Shown here piece after piece: positions 53,080 through 64,000 of a DNA stretch of 64,000 bases. The position numbers and the translations under genes are program-made. The notes under the pieces are model-generated. The model had not been told where the DNA came from. It did not search any database and saw only the letters and a list, made by a program, of their open reading frames with translations. Origin of the DNA: Aporrectodea caliginosa (taxonomy: Eukaryota > Annelida > Clitellata > Crassiclitellata > Lumbricidae); assembly GCA_020284085.1 (NCBI GenBank), contig JACEVL010000482.1:267001-331000 (forward strand). The letters run 5' to 3'. The stretch's first letter is position 1, and each line of letters begins with the position of its first letter.

Positions 53080-53270
53080 AGTAACTCATTCAGTAACTCA
53101 CTCGCTCAATTGCTCACTCACACTCATTCACCCTCACTTGCTCACTCTTACTTGCTCACACTCTTACTGACACTCGCTTACACATTTAGTTCAGTAATAT
53201 TCACTCACTCCTTCACACTCACCCCCAGACACTTGCTCCCTCTTGCTCGCTCGCTCACTCGCACAGTGCT
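53080..53270. repeat. Degenerate CTCA/CTTG tetranucleotide region
   Basis: CTCACTCGCTCA- and TTGCTCACTC-type repeats with substitutions. Confidence 0.6.
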
Positions 53271-53435
53271 ACTGGACAGTCGCCTTCATGCCATCTTACT
53301 TACTTCTTCTTTTCCTTCAAACAGTTTATAGACTGCATAAATAGTCTGATCCAGAAATAGAGAAAACAATCCTTTAAACTTTCATGTTAGCCAAAATGCG
53401 GTTTGCAATTGGTCCTACAATAAAGAATATTCTAT

Positions 53436-53590
53436 TCCTTCCTTCCTTCCTTCCTTCCTTCCTTCCTTCCTTCCTTCCTTCCTTCCTTCCTTCCTTCCTT
53501 CCTTCCTTCCTTCCTTCCTTCCTTCCTTCCTTCCTTCCTTCCTTCCTTCCTTCCTTCCTTCCTTCCTTCCTTCCTTCCTTCCTTTCTTCC
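53436..53590. repeat. (CCTT)n microsatellite, about 150 bp
   Basis: Nearly perfect CCTT repeats; homopurine-homopyrimidine, so able to form triplex DNA. Confidence 0.95.
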
Positions 53591-53984
53591 TTGTTATTGG
53601 CTTTCCTTGTGATTTACATTCTGTCTGTCGCTGTGTTCTGCCACTGGACAGTTTCTGCGGACCAGTTTTCTAATCACACTAGTCATGAGTGGCATGTGTG
53701 TACTCCTGTCAGGGTGAACTGACTTGGATGCTCTCAGACGCCAGCCTCCTCCGTAGCCATCTGGACCAGTTTATCTTCTACCAGAGAGTTTTTAACCCGG
53801 GTTTCCAGGCTTGGTTCAGGTGCTCCATCTTCATCCTCATCCTCCTCCGTCTGCCTATCGTTGCTTGGCATTCCAGCTGCAGCAGCTGGCTGGCTGGCGC
53901 TGACTCACTCAACGTTATTATACAACAATTCCCTGGCAATGGTTGTTGTGCTACACCTGTTAAACAGCACTTGTGCTAAGATGC

Positions 53985-54425
53985 ATGGTTAACATGTGCA
54001 TCATGTTAAATGGTATGTTAATCTCATGTGAGGTCACAAGGTTAACATGTGCATTATGTTAAATGGTATGTTAATCTCATGTGAGGTCACAAGGTTAACA
54101 TGTGCATTATGTTAAATGGTATGTTAATCTCATGTTAGGACACATGGTTAACATGTGTATTGTGTTAATGTTATGGTGGTCACATGTTAGTGTGCACAGT
54201 AAACATTTGTTACGTTGATGTTATGGTAATCTCATGTTAGGACACATGGTGAACATGTGCCTTAGTTTAGTTTTACATATATTGTATGTTAGAGTACATG
54301 GTTAACATGTGCCTTAGTTTAGTTTTACATCTATTGAATGTTAGAGTACATGGTTAACATGTGCCTTAAGTTAGTCTTACATCAATCAAATGTTAGGGCA
54401 CATGGTTAACATGTGCCTGTATGCT
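53985..54425. repeat. Minisatellite, about eight units of 50-58 bp
   Basis: Units contain CACATGGTTAACATGTGC followed by a TTAG/TTAAAT section and ATGTTA. The GTTAAC centre makes each unit partly palindromic. Early units are nearly identical; later ones diverge. Confidence 0.85.
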
Positions 54426-54739
54426 AAATTGCTAATGTTATGTTAATCTCATGATAATCCACTCCAAAGACTTGGAATAAAAGGCCTGTCATAGTTACGC
54501 ATTTGCAGAATCTTTATATAGATACCTTATTATGGTAACATTGTCAAAGTAATTTTATAGATGTGAGCTGATGGTTTTTAATTTGAGCCACAGATTCAAA
54601 TGGTGTCTGAACAGTCTGATATAACCAGTGGCCAATAGCAAGACACTGGACGTCTGTAGCAGCAGCTGAACTGACATGTCTGGTTGTAAGCCACCCATCA
54701 AATACTCTGAAGTACTGATTTCCTTCCATTCTGCTTTAT

Positions 54740-55042
54740 GCCTTCCTTCCTTTCTTCCTTCCTTCCTTGTATTCTTCCTACCTTCCTTTGAACTCTGTTG
54801 CTTGCTTCTTGCCTTCTTTCCTTCATTCCTTCCTTATTTCCTCTCTTTCCTCCTTACTACCTCCTTCCTTCCTTACTTACTTACTTCCTTACTCCTATCC
54901 TTCTTTCCTTCCTTACTTCCTTCATTCTTTCAGTCATTCCTTAGTTCATCCATCCATCCATCCATCCATCCATCCATCCATCCATCCATCCATCCATCCA
55001 TCCATCCATCCATCCATCCATCCATCCATCCATCCATCCATA
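54740..55042. repeat. (CCTT)n-like region then (CATC)n microsatellite
   Basis: Degenerate CTTC repeats lead to a clean CATC array at about 54946-55041. Confidence 0.9.
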
Positions 55043-56369
55043 CCTTTCATCCCATCTGTCTTTTCATTGTTCATTCCTTCTCATCTGGTAGCTAATTAGA
55101 GTGCTCTGTGCCTGAACAGGTTCTACAGGCCATTCCATTAAGGAGAAGGAGGAGGAGGAGGAGGCTGTGGGAAAGGAAATAAACAGAGGAAGGGAGGGTA
55201 GACGGGACGGAGGGAGGGCAGGCTAGCATAGGCTGCGGCTAATCTTAACTATTAAGGACTTGCAAATGTCGTAAAGATAGGAAAAAATCAGGAATAAAGA
55301 GCATTAAGATAAGGTGTAGAGCGATACGGTGTACGTGGAAGTCTAGCGCCCCATAACACGTGTCGTTGGAATGGCGTGAGGCGCGTTAATTATGGGCAGC
55401 CGTGGAATTCATAAATGTAACGCTCAGCGCAATGAGTTAAGGTATAGTTTACAATCTGGTTATCTCTATGTATGCCAGCGTAGATTTCACCATCTGGACA
55501 TCGTGCGGGATGTTTAACAACATGAACATCACGTAGGCAGGTTTGCAGCTTTATTCCACAATTCATTCGCGGTCTGCAACTTATAGCCTGGCCTGGCCGA
55601 CGCAGTTTTCTTCTGCACTGCTTAATTGTATTTCTTGCGAAGCACCAAAGCATCCTAGAGAAGACGAAGCTCTCTTCTCTGCGATATTGTCGGATCCTGG
55701 GCATGTCCTAGTCCTACACGGATACTCCCTTATACCTCGTTCTCACAACCATACTATTCCGCACTCTGACCCCCTTAGTAGGAAGAAATTTATTACTAGG
55801 ATGATGTACAGTTATTAATAATGTTTCACTAGCATTTAACTTTTAACACATTATTATTATTAATATTTTTACAGCGATGTTTTATCAGTATCATTATATA
55901 ACTTGTTCCATTGTGCATTTGAGAATGGTGTATTAAAGACCATACTTACTTACATACTTAGAAGTAGCTCTCTACTGACGATTCTACAGAAATTGTCTTA
56001 ATTGCAATTACAAGTAGGCCTATTTATCATCACGGTCCCTCGGACGTAGGGAGACCTTCATGCCAGCTTAAAGATATTGGCACCCTAAACTTTGGCTAGT
56101 GGCCTAAAGCGATTGTCGGTGTCTTTTGATCTGGCAATCGACGTCATAGAAATATAAATTATAATTTTTAGTGGTGGACTCTATTATAGTGGCAAATGAA
56201 ATACGGTCTTCTTAATTTCATTCAATTGGATTCGTTAACATAGAAGAAATAACCTAAGATGCACAGAAGAACTTAAAGTATTGCATAAATCACGTGATAC
56301 TTGTGTAAATTTATTATTATTATTATTTATCCTATATGAATGAAGACAGGCCTTGCAGACCACATGTTG
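55043..56369. other. No supported gene
   Basis: A 104-codon - strand frame at 55390-55704 has several cysteines (SCRPRMNCGIKLQTC, HPARCPDGE, THCAERY), which might be an exon, but no splice partners or family were recognised. The rest is AT-rich. Confidence 0.3.
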
Positions 56370-56377
56370 ACAACATG

Positions 56378-57505
56378 CAGGGGTGGACTGGGCCGCCGGG
56401 ACACCGGGAAGATTCCCGGTGGGCCGCCAGGACCGGTGATATAATAATTTAATCAATTTAGTACAGATGATACAGGTTTTTTACAAAAAATTGCGGCATC
56501 GGTTAACCGGTTTTTAGTTTCGGTTAACCGGTTTGTAAATTAACTGAAAAAGAGCAATGCATACTTACTTACCTACAGTGCTCCGTACAGCCAGCGGCCG
56601 CCATGTTAGATAAGAATTTACATCTTCCATTCTACTTCCGGCGTCTTCCACTGAGTTTGTTTTGATAAAATTTCTTTTAAATTTGTTAGTTAGTAATAAG
56701 TAATATTAATTAAATAAGATATGTTACGGTTATGAGTGATATAAATCCGAAACGTAAATGTAAAGGTGGTGCGGAGAAAGTAAGAGATAAGAAACTAAAG
56801 ATTCTTGGTAAAGATGGAGCTAAATGCCGAAATCTAGTCGATTTATTTAAAGCCACTCCAATTCAAACTGAAGACACCAGCTCTCAACAAACACCTTCTG
56901 CAAGTAAACAACCCGACAAATTTTGCAAAAAATGTCCTGTTTGCTGCTTTTCTGTACTACATAAATACAGTTTCTATGGGCAAGCATACAAGCATCTCTT
57001 TAGTGCATATAAACTTTTATTGACTCTGTCGTCTACCCAAGTAGCTTGTGAGAGATCTTTCTCTAAATTGAAATACATTAAGAATCGCTTGCGAAGCTCA
57101 TTGTCATCTACACACCTTGAAGCTTTTATGCTTATGTCAACAGAAACCGATGTTTTAAGTGAACTGAATAATGACACAATTATAGATCATGTAGCCGAAA
57201 TGGCACCCGGCTTAAAGAAGTTGCTAATACTATAAACAGCAATAATACCATCACAGTGAGTCCGAATAAATTGATTTATAACTTGAGTTGACGCATTCTT
57301 AATATTTTATATATAATTATAAATTATATATGCGATTTATCGTTTTTTGTTATTGCATAATGTAATTTGTAAAGTGACCCATGACTTTGGAGGTCACTGG
57401 CCCTCGGGTATGCATGAAAAAATGCACAAAGAAAATAAAAGTCATGAAGTTAGGGCCGCTTTTTGTTTTTTTCCCGGGCCGCTTGAACTCCCCAGTCCAC
57501 CCCTG
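56378..57505 (+). mobile_element. Internally deleted hAT transposon (1128 bp)
   Basis: Perfect 15-bp inverted termini CAGGGGTGGACTGGG and perfect 8-bp duplications ACAACATG (56370-56377, 57506-57513), the classic hAT signature. It carries one ORF that fuses the start and end of a transposase. Confidence 0.95.
56732..57235 (+). pseudogene. hAT transposase with central catalytic region deleted
   Basis: 167 codons, ATG to TAA, in frame. Residues 1-75 are a basic start (NPKRKCKGGAEKVRDKK), typical of ZMYM-like hAT transposases, with a short Cys cluster (KKCPVCC). From about residue 85 comes the hAT C-terminal dimerisation region (LLLTLSSTQVACERSFSKLK, IKNRLRSSL). The RNase H-like catalytic core is missing, so it cannot cut DNA, but it keeps the dimerisation interface. 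Such products can act as repressors; that is inference. Confidence 0.85.
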
Positions 57506-57580
57506 ACAACATGGACAACCTGTGGCTTATTTTAACAACATGAGGTGTATTTTATAATCTGGACATCACTATGTACACAT

Positions 57581-57867
57581 GGTTACGCCTCGATAGCCCG
57601 AAGGTTCGATAGTCCTAAGATTCTGTAGTACGACATGATTAATTCGACATAAAATCGTTGCATGAATTCAACTTCTACTTACACTGCAATATCTTTTCAT
57701 CATTCCAACTTTCATTTAAGCAGGGACTATTTTCATCAATCCAACTTCTATTTAAGCAAGGATTCTGGTAATTAATCCAACTTCTACTCAAGCAAGAATT
57801 ATTTTCATCTGTCAAGCTACTACGAATCTTCGGACTATCGAACCTTCGGACTATCGACCTGTTACCC
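57581..57867. mobile_element. TIR element carrying a minisatellite, divergent third member
   Basis: Perfect 8-bp duplications GTACACAT (57573-57580, 57868-57875). Inverted ends of about 45 bp: GGTTACGCCTCGATAGCCCG and (reversed) GGGTAACAGGTCGATAGTCC. The interior has four or five units with the core CAATCCAACTTCTATTTAAG, the same core as the elements at 15363 and 45297, though the termini differ. Confidence 0.8.
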
Positions 57868-57924
57868 GTACACATGTATTTCTTAATTATTTAGAAGAAG
57901 AAGAGAAGCAGTCCCTGAGGCAGC

Positions 57925-58050
57925 CATGGGTATGAAGTGTTGGCGACTTCATTTTCATAGCTTCACATTATAAGGGCAGGTGATCAGTCCTCTCCCTCGC
58001 CGTCTCATCTTCCCACCGTCAGTGCACAGTCAGTGTACTCATTATAGCTG
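57925..58050. repeat. Interspersed repeat, family X copy 2
   Basis: CATGGGTATGAAGTGTTGGC, CTTCATTTTCATAGC and CCGTCAGTGCACAG match 23142-23265. Confidence 0.5.
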
Positions 58051-58631
58051 TGTTGACTATAGGCTTTCCACTCCAAAGGAAAGGTGGAAGGCATATGTTA
58101 GTTATTTTATGGTATTAATCATGACGCAATGGGGTATATTTATTAATCTTCACATCCTGACATATTTGTAACAGTTTGGATCCAGATTAACATAAAGTCC
58201 TTTATCATAAGGACTTTTGATAAAGGACCATCATGATTGATACATGTATGGGTGGGTTGCTAATACTACCAGCCTCAACTCTAGTCCTTCAGCGTTTGAA
58301 GTCTGTTTTGGAGCGGAACGTAAACAAGACAAGAGCAGGGCAACAAAGGGACAACTGTTTGGGTTGAGTGTTTTTACTCTGGACAACACGCCCATAATTA
58401 AGCACGGCTCATTAGTTGCGATGCTATGTTAATTTCTTCTCACACTGAGGCACTAATTGTACATTTATGCTAACGAGTAATGATACTCATTAAGAGGCTA
58501 GCCGATACTTGGTCCCTTGCAGACTGCTTGTGCAATTGTGCAGGTATGTACAGCCAATGGTATAGTTTTAACTTGTATGCTAAATTTACATGGCATACAG
58601 GTAGGCTTATATATATATATATAATATATGT

Positions 58632-58685
<54 letters not shown>

Positions 58686-59540
58686 CCTATATATTTTTAT
58701 ATGTAGAACTTTATTTAGCGCATTTTCAGATTCCATTATTTATAAAGCTGTTGCTTGTCTTTAACTGACTATACTCCAGCCTAACTATCTAAAGATTTAG
58801 GCACCCGCACTAAATTTTACTTACTTGATCCATAGGGTGTTACATAATATACAGTGGCGCTATAGAAATTTTAAGATTACATTAGATTTATGGTGTTTAT
58901 GTGGTATTTATAGTCTCTTCTCTGGAATGTTTTCCTCATTGTGTGACACAGCGCGTAAATATTTCGGCGTTTCCCGCGGCGTCTAGTGCTTCCTAAATAG
59001 GCCTATAGTCCGGTGTTTCTCATGTGCAATGTTTCCCTAAGCCTCAAACGTCGTAATTTCCTGGCATTTATTTGGACGTGTTAAGTCTGTGTTAATACGC
59101 CGTCTACGTACAGTGGCATATTTTCTCCCTCGTAAACCAACCATCATAGCAAATATATTCAGTGGCATATAATCGATAACACGGTTTCGGGATTTTGCAC
59201 CGAATAACCGGCTGCTTGAATATCTTGACGTAAACACACTAAAGTGCAGAGAGATCGAGGTTTCTGTTATTCAACGTCACAAACGTCTTTCTGGTCTATA
59301 TCCTATGTATATCCTAGAAAAAAATGCATTACGTTTTATTAGCACATATGCTGTTATATATATATATATATATGTAAATATATATGTATATATTTATATA
59401 TATATGTATATATATTTATATATACGTGTATATATGTATATATATAGCAGGGCTGCAGAAGTTAACGATAATCGTTAATTAATGTTAGCGATTAAATTTA
59501 TTTTTAACAATTAATTGAAGACCACCCAAATTCTTCTGTG
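58051..59540. other. No gene seen; TA repeats
   Basis: (TA)n runs at about 58608-58683 and 59356-59448. CAGTGGCGCTATAGAAATTT at 58853 is a LINE/SINE tail. Confidence 0.5.
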
Positions 59541-59544
59541 CATA

Positions 59545-59586
59545 CCAGAATATATATATATATATATATATTCTGATTTTATCTGT

Positions 59587-59620
<34 letters not shown>

Positions 59621-59775
59621 TGATACTATCTGTATGCTGTTACCAAATTATCTTTATTAGGCGTATATTCCCAATAATTCCATAATGGTGAATCTGAACA
59701 TTGTTTAATGATGAACAGGAAGCAGAAAGCTATGAAGAACAATTAGATAAACAGTGCTATGAACAGATAGAATCA

Positions 59776-59811
<36 letters not shown>

Positions 59812-59870
59812 ATTCTATCTGCATGCTATTACCCAATTTTTTATATTCCCAATTATCTTATATTCTATGT
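59545..59870. repeat. Tandem duplication with TA runs
   Basis: TATTCTGATACTATCTGTAT ... CTGTTACCAAATT (about 59614-59650) is repeated as TTTTGATTCTATCTGCATGC ... TATTACCCAATT (about 59806-59840), each after a TA run. AGATAGAATCAGAA lies in inverted orientation at about 59767. Confidence 0.6.
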
Positions 59871-60216
59871 CAGGGATGGTGGGTGAACCTATGGCATGCG
59901 TGCCCAAAGTGGCATGTGCTCAGATTTTTTGGGCACACGGAATTTGGAGTGTCCCCCAAAATTTCAAACTTAGAAATACAAAATCACTGGAGAAATCCAC
60001 ATCGAATTTTCCTTTTATTAAGGACTTTATTGAAACACCATCCTAAACCATCTTTGTAAAAATGTCTTTTAATTCATTTTTTTATGCTTTGTCAATTAAA
60101 ACCTACATGAGAAAAACAATTAGGCTACTGCAAAATTCCGAGAGGCACGCGACGGTATTTTAAAAAATGTTTTAGCGGCATTTTGGCATGCACCTTAAAA
60201 AGGTTCGCCATTCCTG
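59871..60216. mobile_element. hAT-type miniature element (346 bp)
   Basis: Ends CAGGGATGGTGGGTGAACCT and (reversed) CAGGAATGGCGAACCT. Flanks TTCTATGT and TTCTATAT (seven of eight match). GGCATG motifs lie near both ends. Confidence 0.8.
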
Positions 60217-60665
60217 TTCTATATTATCCTGGATTGTGGCATATAATTATATTGTAAGGCGTTGGTCGTTGGCATATTTCCAGCACTGCAATAGCAATGG
60301 ACTCCTTAATTAGTCGAGTGTTGCCAGAGGTAATTATCCTATAATTATTATCCTGCAAGATACCTGGTGTAGACTTACCTGTCATATTGGGCATGGATGA
60401 CTTATGATTACCGTTGTGGGAATAAAATAAAAACAGTTATTGAGCGAAAACTTCTCATTTTTGAATTTTTTATATTTCAGCACATTTGATGATATAGTTA
60501 TAGATTCTCGGTTTTATTGATGTCCTTTAATTAAATTGTCCACACTTTGCTAGTACGTTTGTATCAATTAATAATTCATATTTTTCGCGTGCCTGGTTTA
60601 CTCTCCAAGTTTAGCAAGAAACCTTGACTGTAACCAATTTTGGGGAGATGGTAACTCACTGGTTT

Positions 60666-60897
60666 AATGGGGGACTCTGTGAGCAGTTCCTTTAAGCGGC
60701 GATAGGCGTCGCCAGTATGTGATGTGGTCAAACTTTAGACAACTTTAGCGTAAATAAACCATAGACATCATATATTAAATGTAAGATGTCTATGAAATAA
60801 ACCTACCGCACAACAGAGCACACATTTTACCTAGAGTAGCCAAACTTTATGCCATCCTGGCGCCACCTATAGCAGCCATTTTTACAGAGTCCCCCAT
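60666..60897. mobile_element. Possible TIR element
   Basis: AATGGGGGACTCTGT at the left is mirrored by ACAGAGTCCCCCATT at the right, with weaker inverted similarity further in (GGCGATAGGCGTCGCCAG; reversed CTATAGGTGGCGCCAG). No target duplication found. Confidence 0.45.
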
Positions 60898-61124
60898 TGC
60901 TCCCGTCTGGAACTCACTTGGTGTGTGGCCATGACCGGAATTGGCTCTACTAAATCTGCCATTGGTTTTGGGTAAGATTTAGGGTTAGGGTGTGGTTGAG
61001 CCTTATAACCAAAGGGGGTGCATGGTTATCTAGTGCACTGGCTGCCATGTTGGACTGTCAAATTACGAAATTTTGGCTCCATTTCGCCGCCTAGCCAACT
61101 CGGTTAAGATGAGTACATTGACCG

Positions 61125-61245
61125 TACACTGTTGGTGGGAAGATGCGACATCGAGGGAGAGGACTGCCCAACCACCTTCATATGCCGTGGCTACGAAAAT
61201 GAAGTCGCTGACACTTCATACCCATGGTTGCCTACCGGGGCTAGC
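61125..61245. repeat. Interspersed repeat, family X copy 3, inverted
   Basis: Reverse strand of GAAGTGTCAGCGACTTC, CATTTTCGTAGCCACGGCAT and CTCTCCCTCGATGTCGC, matching 23142-23265 and 57925-58050. Confidence 0.5.
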
Positions 61246-61329
61246 TTAAGGGACTGCATTTCTAACCAAACATTGACTTAGCCATTAAGGGATTGAATAC
61301 GGTTTTAGCAATTGGAAACTCCGTCAACG

Positions 61330-61430
61330 CCCGTTGTGCCGCTAGTGCCAGGTATTGCCAGTCTCAACCCTGGAGAAGGGAGGGGCCGACGTCAACGGCC
61401 CTGACAGTCATAAACACTAGAAACTAATTA
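61330..61430. repeat. SINE-body fragment
   Basis: GTGCCAGGTATTGCCAGTC, AACCCTGGAGAAGGGAGGG and GACAGTCATAAACACTAGAA resemble 62262-62345. Confidence 0.45.
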
Positions 61431-62079
61431 GAATTGGAGTTTTTACGTTAGACTCCCCATTGCAAAAATTCAGATGACTGATGCGTTCTAAGTACAAAGT
61501 AGACGACCAGTTTTCCAAGGTGACTGCAGCCAAAAATTCAACAACCGTGTTCTCGACAGCAGATGTGCGGCGGTTCCTTAATTATAATCAGAGAAAATGA
61601 CGCAGGATGGTTACCTGTTGTAGCAGTTGAAATTACCCAGACAGCCTCATTAACTGGGCCTACAAGCCAGCAATTCGCCACTGGGGGGGGGCAACTGGAG
61701 GCCCACTAGGGGTGATATGTTGGCCCAATGAAGAGGTTGTTATGGTATACAAGAGTTTGGTTTTCTGTTGTAAACATTTTAAACTGCAGGTATCATGTAA
61801 TATTTTGTAAACATTTTAAACTGCGGGTATCATGTAATATATTCAGCAGTCGAATATCAATTAGATGTTGTCTATTTACCTGTTACAGAGGTCCAATATT
61901 CTGGTTCACTAGCTCTGTAAAATGTGACCTATTGAAAAATGTGACTATAGGTTGCCTTAATTTTAATTTAACTCCGACTGATTTTCCCTTGCAGCAGTAC
62001 AGCAGATTGATATATAACTGTTGGAAAAGTTAAGCAGTGATCTGGTTGTCTGATGTGAAAATCATTTGCTAAATACTTT

Positions 62080-62345
62080 GCTTTTTGAGCTCTAGCTCAG
62101 CCAAAGTCAGAGGTTCAAATTCCCACCAGGGAGGGAGGGCACTGCCATGGCCACCCGCTGAGACCAAGGAAATGTAGTTGGTCGCATTCCCTAATACTAG
62201 ATTGGGTTAGCAGTGGGATCTTAAACGGCGTGGCACCCATTGACACTCCGCTACTACCCCTATTGCTATGTAGTGCCAGTCCCAAGCCTGGAAAAAGAGG
62301 AGGGCGACTTGAGGGGCTCTGGTAACCATAAATGTCATTAGTCAC
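62080..62345 (+). repeat. tRNA-like SINE copy
   Basis: TAGCTCAGCC resembles a tRNA A box and GAGGTTCAAATTCCCACC a B box, about 20 bp apart (shorter than in a tRNA). The body ends AGTGCCAGTCCCAAGCCTGG and a CATAAATGTCATTAGTCACAG tail. Confidence 0.5.
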
Positions 62346-62569
62346 AGACTACACTCAGGCAGAGATGGTGAAGGATCTCACCCGATCAATTCATTGAAAA
62401 ATGAGCAGAGTCAAGACCATAAAACTGAAAAACTGCTTTTTCACAAATCCTATCCCAATTCCTTCTCTTCCCCTCACCTCCCTCGCCATTTCAACTCTAA
62501 GCATCATCCACCTTAGCGTCTGACTGTCTGCCTCTCTGACTCCGGATCTTGACCCCTAGCTATCGATTT

Positions 62570-62672
62570 TGTTTTGATAAAGCGCCTGTGAATAAGCTGG
62601 TTCCCGCGACTTCGCTTTTATGGGCGCTCTAGAAATCTCGAGTTTGCGATTACGATAACGATAATGATGCGG
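62570..62672. repeat. CR1/L2-type 3' tail fragment
   Basis: ATGGGCGCTCTAGAAATCTC then GTTTGCGATTACGATAACG: a 3' tail as in the LINE at 49832, here without coding. Confidence 0.45.
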
Positions 62673-62861
62673 TCGCTATTATAGCCAAACGCGTACATTT
62701 CCATCTATTTTGCATTTGCTGCATATATATCAGGGCTGCCTCTCAGGCTACCTAAGCCTTACGGACTGGTCTTGTTATTTAAGTTTACAGTCTGAGTCAT
62801 GGTGCTTCCCTGGTGTAAAAATTTGACAGGGCAAAGTCCGATGTCGACAGGCTGTTGAATG

Positions 62862-63203
62862 TTAAATTAATACTAATAGGTTCTGTTTTTCCTCCATCTT
62901 CATGAATATCTGCTGGAAAGAAAGTCGTCTTCGCTGCAAAGAACGATGAGTGGGGTTATGCATATGTTTGCTGACGTCTTGATGAAGGTAGTTAGCGTAT
63001 TTATCCAAGGCGTTCATTTTCCGCCTATATCCACAGTCTTCCGCTCTCGAAGATGGAAACAACACGGCCGAGCTGGAAAAAATACGACTGTTTTGACTGG
63101 CGCAATCAGACATAGTATGACCGCATTCTAAATGCTCCTCAGACCACGGACGTCTTTCAGCGGTATTAGACGCGAATCTCTGCCTGGATTCGCTTAACTC
63201 CAC
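62862..63203 (-). CDS. Possible small ORF, unrecognised
   Basis: 113 codons, ATG to stop. The translation is mixed and Arg/Ser-rich without repeats, with a basic helical C-terminal part (LQRRRLSFQQIFMKME). No domain, no visible promoter on this strand and no splice sites identified. It could be an exon or chance. Confidence 0.2.
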   Translation of the reverse strand: MELSESRQRFASNTAERRPWSEEHLECGHTMSDCASQNSRIFSSSAVLFPSSRAEDCGYRRKMNALDKYANYLHQDVSKHMHNPTHRSLQRRRLSFQQIFMKMEEKQNLLVLI

Positions 63204-63564
63204 GATTTCTGATGTGTGTTTGTGGTATATGCTGATGGAAAGAAGTCCGTGATCTGACCTGGACTGCTGCCTAACTAACGAGCTATAAAGGTCCCGTCAT
63301 TCAGAGGAAGAAGAGCTGGAGGCTGTTAGAAGAGCGGACAAGTTTACAGGACAAGATATAAACAGCAATAGACGATCTGTTATGGAATAACGACTGTGCA
63401 GAAATCTTTAGTCTAGATTGAAGAAGTATAAACAGGTTTGGAATGGACATCTGACTTTTTCTATTCTGATCCTAATAATAAATCTATTGTAATCTAGAAT
63501 ACAGTGAAGCCCAGAATCTAATCTTAAGTGATCTGTTCTCTTTTATTGGGTTTTGTTCTGATGT

Positions 63565-63572
63565 AAGAGCAC

Positions 63573-63649
<77 letters not shown>

Positions 63650-63650
63650 T
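63565..63650. repeat. (AAT)n microsatellite
   Basis: About 28 AAT units, uninterrupted. Confidence 0.95.
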
Positions 63651-63749
63651 TAGTAACTATTGTTGGGGTATCTAGAAAGGAGAAATTGAAGGAACAGAGG
63701 AAGAGAGGGAAAGAGGAGGATATGGAGGTAGGTGAGGAGCAACTAATTG

Positions 63750-63920
63750 ATTAGATTCTAATCGATTAGCTACAAGCTTCTAATTCTAATCGATTAGCTA
63801 CAACATTTTGCTAATTCTAATTCTAATCGATTAGCTACAACATTTTGCTAATTCTAATTCTAATCGATTAGCTACAAGATTTTGCTACAAGATTTTGCTA
63901 ATTCTAATTCTAATCAATGA
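63750..63920. repeat. Tandem repeat with ATCGATTAG core
   Basis: About four units of 40-55 bp built from CTAATTCTAATCGATTAGC and TACAACATTTTG. The ATCGAT centre is palindromic. Confidence 0.8.
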
Positions 63921-64000
63921 TCAATTTAACTAATCCTGCACATTTCTGCTGAGGTAGGAAAAGCGAGATAATGAAAAGGAAGGGTAAGAAGAAGAGTTAA

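Noticed and set aside
53384..53722. LPSFLPSF repeat protein
   Set aside because: Translation of (CCTT)n; same for 54676-55099.

Overview
The window is nuclear DNA of an animal. It has spliced genes with canonical acceptors, AATAAA signals, long AT-rich spacers and a very dense, diverse transposon load. The repertoire (Ty3-type LTR element, CR1/L2-like LINEs, tRNA-like SINEs, many hAT miniatures, a TTAA Kolobok-like element, a giant foldback element) and the striking excess of the octamer TAGGCCTA suggest a marine invertebrate, perhaps a deuterostome such as an echinoderm. That placement is inference; no marker gene settles it.

Layout. 1-2351: last coding exon and 3' UTR of a + strand gene entering from the left, then small repeats. 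2352-2487: hAT miniature. 2502-11709: complete Ty3-type retrotransposon on the - strand, with near-identical 1.2-kb LTRs, a GTCT target duplication, an uninterrupted Gag-Pol and an extra ORF downstream of integrase. 11710-17960: miniature elements, a 333-bp tandem duplication and a decayed LINE. 18114-22570: single-ORF C2H2 zinc-finger gene with several SUMO-interaction-like motifs. 23100-32460: a nest of transposons, including a 3.66-kb foldback palindrome (24534-28197) inside an older element that keeps its own 8-bp target duplication. 34630-37065: an 811-residue, low-complexity, TQT-motif gene. 40143-44907: a 4.77-kb element with 17-bp inverted termini and TTAA on both sides. It carries two different genes, each behind a copy of the same TATA-containing segment, and its right end has been replaced by a 321-bp copy of DNA found 11 kb away. 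45297-64000: more miniature elements, a 5'-truncated LINE, minisatellites, microsatellites and an internally deleted hAT element.

Only two long host genes are well supported (zinc finger; TQT protein), plus one terminal exon. Nearly all other coding capacity belongs to transposons. The strongest discovery candidates are the two-gene TTAA transposon with its captured segment, the foldback element, and the LTR element whose Gag-Pol reading frame starts inside the LTR and runs through the putative primer-binding site.
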